This document shows positions 20,018-27,748 of a stretch of 27,748 bases of DNA, piece after piece. Numbering within the stretch: position 1 is the stretch's first letter; every line of letters starts with the position of its first letter. Origin of the DNA: Haplomitrium mnioides (Eukaryota; Marchantiophyta; Haplomitriopsida; Calobryales); NCBI GenBank assembly GCA_049999725.1, contig JBNGIS010005452.1:1-27748 (forward strand), in the 5' to 3' direction. The translations under genes were made by a program, and so were the position numbers. The notes beneath the pieces were generated by a model that was not told the origin of the DNA, ran no database searches, and was given only the letters and a program-made list of their open reading frames with translations.

Positions 20018-21480
20018 GTGATTGGAACAAAATCAATAAAAAGACAAGATGTGGTATTTTTGGGACTCATACGTGAGATTGAAGGTGATAAGGAGGACTC
20101 CAAGCATAAAGTCCCACATGAACTTCAAGGGGTTTTGAAAGAATTTCATGATGTTTTCCCCAACGATTTATCTCCAAGTTTGCCGCCTAAACGATCTATT
20201 GATCATAAGATTGAGGTTGTTCCAGGAAGTACTCCACCGTGCAAGGCATCATATCGTTTGCCTCCTTATGAATTGGAAGAATGCAAAACTCAAATCACTG
20301 AACTATTGGAGAAAGGATTTATTCAGCCAAACATCTCTCCTTCTGGTGCACCAGTGTTATTTGTGAACAAGAAAGAGGAGAGTATGAGGATGTGTATTGA
20401 CTATCAGACTCTCAACCAACAAACTGTGAAAAATAAATATCTATTACCAAGAATGGACAATTTATTTGACCAACTTCAAGGAGAAAACTACTTTACCAAG
20501 TTGGATTTGAGAAGTGGATACAACCAAATCCGAATTGCAAAGGGTGACATGCAGAAGACATCATTTCAAAGTTGATATAGGCATTTTGAATATCTTGTTA
20601 TGCCATTTGGATTAACTAATGCTCATGCAACCTTTATGGGCCTAATGAATGATATTTTTTGATCTTTTCTGGATAAGTTTGTTATTGTTTTCTTGGATGA
20701 CATTCTTATTTACAACAAAAATCTTCATGAACATCAACAACACCTTCGTACGGTATTGAAGGTACTTTGGGACCACAAACTATATATTAAGATGTCAAAA
20801 TATGAAATTGTCAAAAGAGAGGTTGATTACTTGGGTCACCCGGTGAGTGTAGTAGGAATTCAAGTCATGGATGAGAAAGTGGAGGCCATTCAAAAATAGG
20901 AAGCTCCTAGTGATCAAACACAACTACGAGGATTTTTTGGGCTAACTGGGTTCTATTGTTGATTTGTGAAAGGATTTGCACAAATAAGAGAACCATTGAC
21001 CAATTTTCTCAAGAAAAATCATACATAGACGTGGGAGCCGCATAAGAATTGGCATTCCAAGCATTGAAGAAATCACTTCTTCATGCTCCTATTCTCAAAT
21101 GGTATAACTCTCAACGACCAATAAAACTTTCAGTTGATGCATTGGGAAAAGCTATAAGCGAGGTTTTGCAACAAGAATGGGAGGATGGTTGGCATCCTAT
21201 TGCTTTCTTCTCGAGAAAGTTAAGTGACACAGAGTAAAATTATCATACCACAGAGCGGGAGGAGCTAGCGATCGTGTTATCCATCAAGCATTGGAAGCAT
21301 TATCTTGGAGATAAAGAGTTTATTGTTGAGACTGATCATAAACCTCTACTCTATCTCGAAACACAAAAAGAGCTTTCTAAAAGGCAGATTTGATGGGCAG
21401 AGTGGCGACAACGCTTTCATATAAAGATGGTGTATGTGGAAGGAAAACGACAAATTGCAGATGCTTTGACCTATATGCCT
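20018..21480 (+). pseudogene. Element C reverse transcriptase and RNase H
   Basis: RT starts after a linker with [14 protein letters not shown]. It shows [41 protein letters not shown] (motif A) and the catalytic FLDD at 20690-20701, then KREVDYLGHPVS. In-frame stops lie at about 20573, 20660, 20897 and 20960. A one-base shift near 21040 moves RNase H to another frame, which begins AFQALKKSLLHAP and includes KLSVDALGKAI, where relatives have TDAS, so the first catalytic acid is shifted in context. ETDHKPLLYL and the RQIADAL segment follow. Preservation is better than in element B. Confidence 0.92.
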
Positions 21481-21499
21481 CAACTCAACATCTTGTCAC

Positions 21500-22365
21500 A
21501 AGTTGCCATACATCCTACATGGTGGTCAAAAATATTGGCTACAGTCAAGGAAGATGAAGAGATAATTGCTACACAACAAAAGAAGTTGGTAAAAATTATA
21601 CGAGGTTTGATTTTCTTCCAAAATAAGGTATGGGTCCCAAATAATATCATGCTTCGCTCTGAAGTTTTGCATGAAGCACACGATTCTGCTATTAGTGGAC
21701 ATGTTGGAATCAAGAAGACATTGGACAATCTTCAACGTCTTTATTACTGGTCTAAGATGCACCAAGATGTGGAGGCATATGCTCGGAGTTGTTTGGCTTG
21801 TCATCAAAACAAATCTACCAATCTTAAACGTGGGGGCTTATTACAACCACATCCCATCCCCAATCAATGATGGGAACATGTGAGTATGGACATTGTATGC
21901 GAGTTACCACATACTTCTACAGGCTATGATGCTATTGTTGTTTTTGTGGACAAACTCAGTAAAATGATCCATATTTGTTCAACGACCAAGTCAATGACAA
22001 CCCTTGAGTTAGCTCGCATTTATTTGGAAGCAGTGTACTCTCATCATAATCTTTCTAAAGTCATTATTTATGATCACGTGACTCAATTCACTAGCATGTT
22101 TTGGCGTATAATATTTGGTTTATTAAAAACCAAATTCACTATATCTACTGCCTACCACCTTGAATTTGATGGTCAAACTGAACGAGCCAATCATACAATT
22201 GAAGATATATTGCGAGCATTTACCTTGGAAGAACACACAGAATGGGATTGGCTACTACCCCTTATAGAGTTTTCTTACAATAACTCTATCAATAGTTCTA
22301 CAAGAACCACACCTTTCTTTTTGATGTACGATGAGCATCCAACCACGATCTCTAGTCTTTATTAA
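21500..22365 (+). pseudogene. Element C integrase core
   Basis: The HHCC module is complete: EAHDSAISGHVG near 21675-21710 and CLACHQNK near 21793-21816. The catalytic residues are Asp in SMDIV near 21886, Asp in IYDHVTQF at 22072-22074 (relatives have SDRD) and Glu in GQTERANH at 22180-22182; the last two are 36 codons apart as expected. A TGA at 21868-21870 replaces an expected Trp before EHVSMD. The frame stays open from 21880 to 22363, the longest intact piece of the element. Confidence 0.92.
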
Positions 22366-22968
22366 GCATCACCGCCCACCTCGAAGAGTCCCCGTTGGTG
22401 ATGATTTTCTTCATCGGCTACACCACAACATTTGATAGGCCCAGAAAAACCTTGCAGTGGCTCGTAATCGGAAAAAAAAATATGCGGATGCTCATCGTTG
22501 GGAGGTGACTTTTGCTGTAGGTGACCAAGTTTGGCTATCCACTTCCAATCTTCCTTTGCTTCATTCTCGCAAGCTTAGTACTCGCTTTATTGGCCCCTTT
22601 TCTATCTCTACTCGTATTAGTGAAGTGGCCCATTAGTTGGTTTTACCCTCTCACATGAAGATTTATCTAGTCTTTCATGTCTCTTTATTACAGAATTTTG
22701 TTCCTTGTTTGTCATATTTTACAAGTATCTAAGAACCCTCTCCACCACCTGAACTTATTGATGGTCATGAAGAGTTTGAGGTGGAACAACTCTTGAAGAA
22801 ATGTACACAGTGTTGTGGCCATCATGAGATTGTCAAATATTTGGTTCGTTGGAAAGGTTACCCACTTTATGAAGCTACTTCAGAGCCCTTGGAGAATTTG
22901 GCTAACGCATCCGCGTTTGTTCAATCTTTTGAGACCTCTCTTACTTGCAACGAGGAGGTTTCCTCTTA
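22366..22968 (+). pseudogene. Element C integrase tail and chromodomain
   Basis: After the TAA at 22363 and a frameshift, the tail is readable as [22 protein letters not shown] and a LPSHMKIYLVFHVSLL segment, with several stops. The chromodomain runs from about 22768, with HEEFEVEQLLKK, IVKYLVRWKGYPLYEAT, EPLENLANA and VQSFE, and stops at 22967. It is nearly intact; the aromatic positions of the histone-tail cage (Phe and Trp) are kept, with one expected Trp before EPLENL changed to Ser. Confidence 0.88.
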
Positions 22969-22982
22969 AAAGGGGGGAGGAC
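22968..22982 (+). other. Polypurine tract of element C
   Basis: AAAAGGGGGGAGGAC ends at the base before the 3' LTR and follows the gag-pol stop directly. It is the plus-strand primer site. Confidence 0.88.
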
Positions 22983-23530
22983 TATAACGGTCACTAACTT
23001 TAGTAAGCAACAATTAAAAATAGAGACAACTAGATCTAGAAAGCTATTACTAAGTTAGAGTGTCAAAAATCAAATGCTATTGTAAAGAGAGTGGCACGTG
23101 GCAAGAGGAGAGAAAGTCAATAAATTAAAGTGAAAGAAAGGCTACTTTAGAAGATGATAAGAACACGTGGCAAGCAGAGGATTAAAGCAAATAGAGGTTT
23201 CTAAGATAAGGACACGTGGCAGAAGAAGAACTAAAGAGAAATGGAAGGTTCCAACGATAAGGACATGTGGCAAAAGAAGAGTAAAAGTAAAGGGTGGTCC
23301 AATCAATGAAGGAGCAAAAAGGGTGGTCCAATTAGAGGAGGATAGAAAAGGAACCAATTGGGTTTCACCACCTATGTAAGCAAAGTGCTTTTCACTTAGT
23401 ATATAAAGAAGGGAGAGTACCTTGTTGGGCATCTCTTACCTTGTGGGTCTTGAAGTTCTTTATACGCTACTCTTGTATGTGTTGTGCTTGTGCTAATTTT
23501 TGGTGTGCAATGTATGTGTGTAGTGTTACA
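22983..23530 (+). repeat. 3' LTR of element C
   Basis: This uninterrupted 548-bp copy starts TATAACGGTCAC and ends GTGTTACA. It serves as the reference for the empty site of insertion D. The G-box-like motifs are at 23095, 23164, 23213 and 23264 and the TATA box at 23400-23407. Confidence 0.95.
23095..23272 (+). promoter_or_regulatory. G-box-like array in the 3' LTR of element C
   Basis: CACGTGGCA occurs three times without mismatch (23095, 23164, 23213) and as CATGTGGCA at 23264. The first motif is perfect here but degraded in the 5' LTR, suggesting the ancestral array had at least three full G-boxes. A further variant of the promoter is the repeated GGTGGTCCAAT around 23293-23333. Confidence 0.72.
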
Positions 23531-23535
23531 CCTAT
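23531..23535. repeat. Right target-site duplication of element C (CCTAT)
   Basis: It is identical to 12221-12225 and marks the point where copia sequence resumes. Confidence 0.88.
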
Positions 23536-24900
23536 AGTCCAACATGATAATGATATGCTACACATAATTGATCAACCTATAGCTGATAGGTACTCTAGTG
23601 AGGCTTCTACTGAGCACTAGATGAGGCACCATACTAAGATAGGGCCTATTATCCAACATATAACATGTGTGTTGCACACATCCAATAAGTCTACAATTGA
23701 TGAATTTCTCAGTGGAGCTTCTACTGAGGACTCAAAGAGGTAAAACTTGATAAATGTGGTAAACACAATAAAGAACATTGAAATGAATGTATATAAGAAA
23801 ATTAAAAATAAGAAACAAAGGAAGGACTTTGCAATACAAGTACTACGCTCTATATTTAGCCTCAAATAGAGTGGAAGAATTTGGTATAAAATATTTAATG
23901 TTGAGATGCTCACCCTAAACTTCATTGATGAAGATATATAGCATCTTGTTTATTTCTCAAACATGAGGGTAAGGAATTCGTCATACTCGTAGTATATGTG
24001 GATGACATCAATATACTAGGAACTCCCTCCTTGATTGCTAAGACAATATCAACATTGAAAGAAGTCTTTCATATGAAAGAAATTAGTGAACCACGTTATT
24101 GCCTAGCAATAAAGTTGAATTATCTTCCTAATGGCATATTAATAAACCAACCTACATATACAAAGAAAATACTGCAACAATTCAATATATAGAACTCACA
24201 CTTGGCAAGCACTCTAATGGATTTGAGACTCCTTGATCTAACGAAAGACATGTTTAAGAAGTGACGAGAAAATGAACCGGTTTTGGGATCATAAAAACCA
24301 TATTTATCTATGATATGTACCTTACTATAACTTGCCAATTTAACTAGACCAGACATCAAATTTGCAATCAGTCTTCTAGCAAGGCACAGTTTCCAACCAA
24401 CCATCAGATACTGGAATGGTATAAAACATGTCCTTAAATATCTACAAGGAACTGCCAATATTGGCATATATTTTACTAAGGATATGTATTTATGCAAGGC
24501 ATGACAACAATTTCATGGAAAAGCACCAAACAGTTACTAACAGCAACATCTTCAAATCACGCGAAAATCATCGCTATTGACAAAACCACTTGTGAATGTG
24601 TTTAGCTTCAAAATCTGATTCATCACATTCATAAGATTGCAAGACAATTGGTCTCGACATTCCCTATAGCTATTAATGAAGATAATCAACAATGTGTGGA
24701 TCAGATCATACAAGGTTTTATAAAGGGTGATAGGATTAAGCATATTTCCCTGAAGCTATTGTATACACATGAGCAACATGGCGACAAATACGCATGGCAT
24801 GGATTCCTTCTATCTAGAACAAAGCTAACTTATTTTTGAAGCCACTACCCTTAGCATTACACAAAGACCATCCATATGACATAAGTATGCAAAAACCAAC
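23531..24900 (+). pseudogene. Ty1/copia reverse transcriptase and RNase H, right part
   Basis: After about 300 bases of less clear sequence the frame reads RSIFSLK-SGRIWY near 23850, then YVDDINILGT with the catalytic YVDD at 23995-24006. MKEISEPRYCLAIKLNYLPN, ILINQPTYTKKILQQFNI and a LANLTRPDIKFAISLLARH stretch (about 24333-24386) follow. RNase H is marked by ISWKSTKQLL at 24510 and NEDNQQCVDQIIQGFIKGD near 24680. The end of pol (KPLPLALHKDH) lies near 24845-24870. Many stops and frame changes break it. It continues the RT fragment at 11975-12225, so both halves belong to one copia element split by C. Confidence 0.87.
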
Positions 24901-26150
24901 AACTCTATAGAAACATGATGAGGTCTCATATTGAGGATTGGGAAGTTCATCTAATCTATTAAAACGAGATGCATCAATATATTGACATTCTCAGACAAGT
25001 CACTTATCTTTCTCTTCAATACAAAACCAGTAGATATCTTTGTGCTTGCTGACTACTCTTCCGAGGCAACCTCATCTATGTTGCTCTCACGACGACTCTA
25101 GCTTTCACCAATCTCTTGATTATGATCCCCAATATTATCTTGCATCAACATATGTAACAAATTAAAATTGATTTCATCACATCTTCTATGATGGCTTGAC
25201 TCGTGAAGATATTCAACACTTTTTGTATATTACACCTACGACACAATTTTTCTGATATGTAGTCCAGAGATGGCCTTCACACCCTCTTTTTCTACCGCTT
25301 CTTATCTTGGCTCAAGACTTTTGCTCCATCAAACTCTGAAATTTGTTTGCGGGTGTTTGGTTCATTGTTCCACCAACATTAGACCATTGTTCTAGCTTGC
25401 ATTCTACTCCATAGACTAGTCTTATGCCATTCAACCTTTCCAATTTTTTTGTTTGTGACATGCCTGAAGTCTCTCTTTTAGCATTTGCCCTTCTGGCCTT
25501 TAACTTTTGAGCAAGTGGCCAACAAGCTTTTGCCATCCACGTATACACACAACTGTATCTTTGCGCGCTTGAGCATTTGCCATCCGTCATTTGAGCATTC
25601 AAGAAATCGCCTCATGAGTAGTCAAACTTTGCAAAGTCGACACTCGTACAATCAATCTTCTTTCTCTTTGCCTAGTCGCCTTAGCTCTCCACCTTAGTTT
25701 CTCTATCCAACCTTAACCTAGTTTTTTTTTCATATGTCTCTTTACTTAAAGCTCTTTTAATTTAGTTTTTCTCCTCACTATTTCACTTACAACAACCACT
25801 ACTTTAAACCAGGAACTGCTACTGAGTTCTTGTTTCACTTGGCAGTCGAAAATATTTTTTTGTGATTTGGTATTGAAAAACATCAATTTTATATTTGTGA
25901 TATTTTTTTTGTAAAGAAAGTCGTTTTTTAGAAATACAAATTGCGTATTTTACAATGAGATTATATTTTAAGATTTTCTTTATAATAAACACCCTAGGAA
26001 ACAGGCATTTTGGTTATTGAAATATTTTATTAAAACCTCACACTATTGTAAATACACTAAATTCATCAAAAATAAAATAAAACATATATCTTTTTATGAA
26101 AAAAATTTACAAGCAAACATGAATGTCTAGTCGGATACAAACTTTCAACC
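24901..26150. other. Stretch without a recognisable gene after the copia remnant
   Basis: This may include the missing copia 3' LTR, but I could not find its ends or a second copy. A minus-strand open frame at 25312-25602 (96 codons, rich in Lys, Arg and Gln) has no known motif. From 25840 to 26110 the sequence is AT-rich with long T runs. No RNA gene is seen. Confidence 0.5.
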
Positions 26151-26164
26151 AGACTTTGAGCGTC

Positions 26165-26520
26165 GTAGCTATTAAATCTTATGCAAGCATAGACTCCAAA
26201 CTAGAACCCTAAAGCCTATGCACGCATAGACTTCGAACGAGAATCCTAAAGCCTGTGCGTGCTTAGACTCTGAACAAGAACAATAAAGTTATGCACACAT
26301 GGACTTTGAACTAGAACCCTAAAGCCATTGCACACCAAGATTCTAAAGAGCAACCCTAGAGCCTATGCACGCATAAAATTTGAAGAACCCTTTGGCTTAT
26401 GCGTGCATGGACTTTGAACAATAACCTGACAGCTTATGCGTGTATGGACTTCAAACGAGAACTTGAAAGCATTAATGCGCATAGACTCTAAACAAGAACA
26501 TTAAGCCTGAACGGCCAAAG
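26165..26520. repeat. Degenerate ~40-46-bp minisatellite, about eight units
   Basis: Units follow the pattern AGCC-TATGCACGCATAGACT, then a TCGAAC-AGAA stretch, then CCCTAAAGCC. Clear starts are near 26178, 26213, 26248, 26290, 26326, 26360, 26396, 26432 and 26470. The TATGC-CGCATA part is close to a palindrome. Several units contain CCCTAAA, identical to one plant telomere repeat unit, but these copies are isolated within longer units. Confidence 0.78.
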
Positions 26521-26529
26521 ATTGCAAGA

Positions 26530-26700
26530 GTTTATATGTGCAGGGACTCTAAGCCCATGTGCACAGAGACTCTAAGCCTAGGTGCATAGGGAATCCAAAC
26601 AATTCTTTGATTAGCAATTGACTCCAAATCATCCTTAGATTAGCAATTGACTTCAAACCATTCTTAGACTAACAATTGACTCAAACCATTCTTAAGCGCA
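26530..26700. repeat. Two further short tandem repeats
   Basis: GACTCTAAGCC-type units of about 24 bp occur near 26545, 26568 and 26590. They are followed by three units of about 33 bp with TTAGATTAGCAATTGACT and AAACCATTCTT between about 26600 and 26695. They adjoin the longer minisatellite and share the GACT-CTAA motif with it. Confidence 0.72.
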
Positions 26701-26789
26701 CCAAACTGAATTGTGATGAAAAGACTTGAAATGGATTGAGAGAGCAACAAGATGAAACTTTGGCAAATAAAACTTTGGAAAAAATAAAC

Positions 26790-26795
26790 TTTATT
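26790..26795 (-). terminator. Candidate polyadenylation signal, minus strand
   Basis: The minus strand reads AATAAA here, 28 bases beyond the stop codon of the frame at 26823-27098, within AT-rich sequence. Position and composition fit a plant 3' end, although AATAAA is common by chance in such sequence. Confidence 0.4.
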
Positions 26796-26822
26796 AATAA
26801 TACAAATTGTTCAAACAGATCC

Positions 26823-27160
26823 TCAGATTCTATCCTCTTCGGGAGGAATTGTCTCATCTAAATCCAAAGGCTGAGCATTTGCAGCCGCTAGAGAGTCATG
26901 GCAAGACTTTCCAGTCTCAGATATTGCAATAGAGTCACCAGAAGCACTTACAGTACTAGGAGGAATAGATTCCTTGTGGTATGCATAAATGATCTGTGAC
27001 TCAGTCACATTGGATGGCAAGGAAGCTATTGTCAAAACCCTCTGAAGAATGTAGATAGACTGATGTCTATCATATTCCATGACAATGCAGTTTTGCATCA
27101 GCTTTAAAGCACAGACAAGGCTTGTGCCAGACTTAGAGCAGAGATCTAAGATCCAATTCT
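26823..27160 (-). CDS. Candidate terminal exon of an unidentified plant gene
   Basis: The minus strand is open from about 27160 to the stop at 26823-26825. The segment upstream of the first ATG (27098) is also open and reads ILDLCSKSGTSLVCALKLM. The protein continues with MEYDRHQSIYILQRV, LTIASLPSNVTESQIIYAYH, a Ser-rich stretch and an acidic end, LDLDETIPPEEDRI. This composition differs from the decayed retroelements and looks like normal coding sequence: amphipathic helices followed by a disordered acidic tail. I do not recognise the family. A possible splice acceptor (CAACAGAGTAG on the minus strand) lies just upstream, where a TAG closes the frame. It could also be a gene fragment carried by a transposon. 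Confidence 0.45.
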
Positions 27161-27542
27161 ACTCTGTTGATAAATGGTCGATGAAAAAATTATAAAGAGC
27201 TTGTGGCTTCTAATAAACACTGATAGGAACATCATCTCCTGGATGTTTAAGTTTTGCAGAAATTGTAGGACATCTAAAAACACTACACATAATATGCTGA
27301 GGAAGTCTGGTCGAAGAAGCAGGCTGCAAATTAAAGAGCCTCATGCTCCTCTTTCCTTCTTTAGTCCAATAACCCACAGTCCAATATTTGTGGACATGTG
27401 CAATTCTGGGACCACCAAAATGATGAATGTTGCTTTTGTCCATGCAAAAAGAAAACCAAACAAATCAATTATTGCAACCAAAATACAGGAGAAGTAAAAA
27501 AGAAAGAAATCAAAAAAAAAAATTAAAAAAAATCAAAGAACA
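27161..27542 (-). other. Possible intron and internal coding stretch of the same gene
   Basis: Minus-strand sequence downstream of the donor at 27543-27548 is T-rich to about 27440, as in plant introns. Two overlapping frames are then open: one at 27210-27443 (with a GGPRIAHVHKYWTVGYW segment), and one that reads ILVVPELHMSTNIGLWVIGL. I cannot decide which, if either, is used, because no single acceptor stands out. Confidence 0.3.
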
Positions 27543-27548
27543 ACTTAC

Positions 27549-27637
27549 CAGATGTCGTGGTGTTGGGGTTAAAAAGAGCAGGGCATAAGGGATAACCATG
27601 CGCTGTACATAACACTACTATTTGGCACCTAGCACCA
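27549..27637 (-). CDS. Candidate 89-nt internal exon, minus strand
   Basis: On the minus strand a pyrimidine-rich stretch ending TTCCAAGCAG (acceptor) precedes 89 bases that end CATCTG before GTAAGT (27543-27548), a consensus plant donor. One frame through the exon is open for 29 codons, GARCQIVVLCTAHGYPLCPA and then a LFNPNTTTS end. The following intron is T-rich. The product is not recognised. The window ends before any upstream exon can be judged. Confidence 0.4.
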
Positions 27638-27748
27638 CTGCTTGGAACAAAGCAAGGCAAAAGGGAGGAGCCCTGCTCGGTTTTGTAAACTAAATGACTT
27701 ACAAACATGTATAAACTAACATATGTAAAACAACATACATGAAACACA

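Larger units (their letters stand above)
12226..23530 (+). mobile_element. Element C: Ty3/gypsy chromovirus nested in copia, itself interrupted
   Basis: Perfect CCTAT duplications flank this element. The 5' LTR is split into 12226-12319 and 17462-17921 by insertion D. The internal region runs 17922-22982 and the 3' LTR 22983-23530. Without D it is about 6.2 kb. The two LTRs differ by roughly 4% by eye. It is a different family from A and B: the LTRs are unrelated, gag has a CCHC knuckle, and the RT sequence differs. Both LTRs start TATAA rather than TG and end ACA. Confidence 0.93.

Noticed and set aside
17532-23432. Near-identical minus-strand open frames at 17532-17822 and 23142-23432
   Set aside because: They are antisense to the two LTRs of element C. 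Their similarity comes from the LTR duplication, not from a conserved gene.
26200-26330. Telomeric repeat array
   Set aside because: CCCTAAA motifs are single and embedded in longer units; no consecutive telomere repeats occur.
26165-26520. CRISPR-like regular repeat
   Set aside because: Units are degenerate, contiguous and without unique spacers. It is a eukaryotic minisatellite.
27340-27680. GGAGGAGCCCTGC at 12346 and about 27665 as a dispersed repeat
   Set aside because: The match is only about 13 bases and does not extend on either side, so chance is likely.

Overview
This window looks like repeat-dense nuclear DNA from a land plant, most likely a seed plant with a large genome. There are no bacterial-type operons, no rRNA or tRNA genes and no CRISPR array. 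Nearly everything recognisable is decayed LTR retrotransposon: three Ty3/gypsy chromovirus-type copies (called A, B and C here) with primer sites complementary to plant initiator-methionine tRNA where preserved, and pieces of one Ty1/copia element. The species cannot be named from the sequence.

Layout. Positions 1-363: a pyrimidine-rich low-complexity tract, then one unit of a roughly 131-bp tandem repeat. Positions 364-5398: element A, complete from LTR to LTR (433-bp LTRs) and inserted into that tandem repeat. Positions 5399-7825: two more repeat units, then about 2.2 kb without a recognisable gene. Positions 7826-11974: element B, same family as A, lacking its 5' LTR and the start of gag and ending in a 382-bp 3' LTR. 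Positions 11975-24900: a nest. A copia reverse transcriptase begins at 11975, is interrupted at 12226 by element C (12226-23530, flanked by CCTAT on both sides), and resumes at 23531. The 5' LTR of C is itself split by a 5.1-kb insertion D (12320-17461, flanked by GAATG on both sides) whose class I cannot assign. Positions 24900-27748: unassigned AT-rich sequence, two degenerate minisatellites (about 26160-26700), and on the minus strand what looks like the 3' end of an intron-containing gene (a terminal exon, an AATAAA signal and an upstream 89-nt exon with good splice sites).

The retroelement genes follow the usual chromovirus order: gag, protease, reverse transcriptase, RNase H, integrase, C-terminal chromodomain. 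None can now make a full polyprotein. Element A is notable because its reading frame is unshifted for about 1,100 codons yet carries 17 stop codons. Element C carries an array of G-box-like motifs in its LTR promoter region. The parts most worth following up are insertion D, the shared stop codons of A and B, the G-box array of C, and the minus-strand gene end. I saw nothing that clearly amounts to a new biological system.
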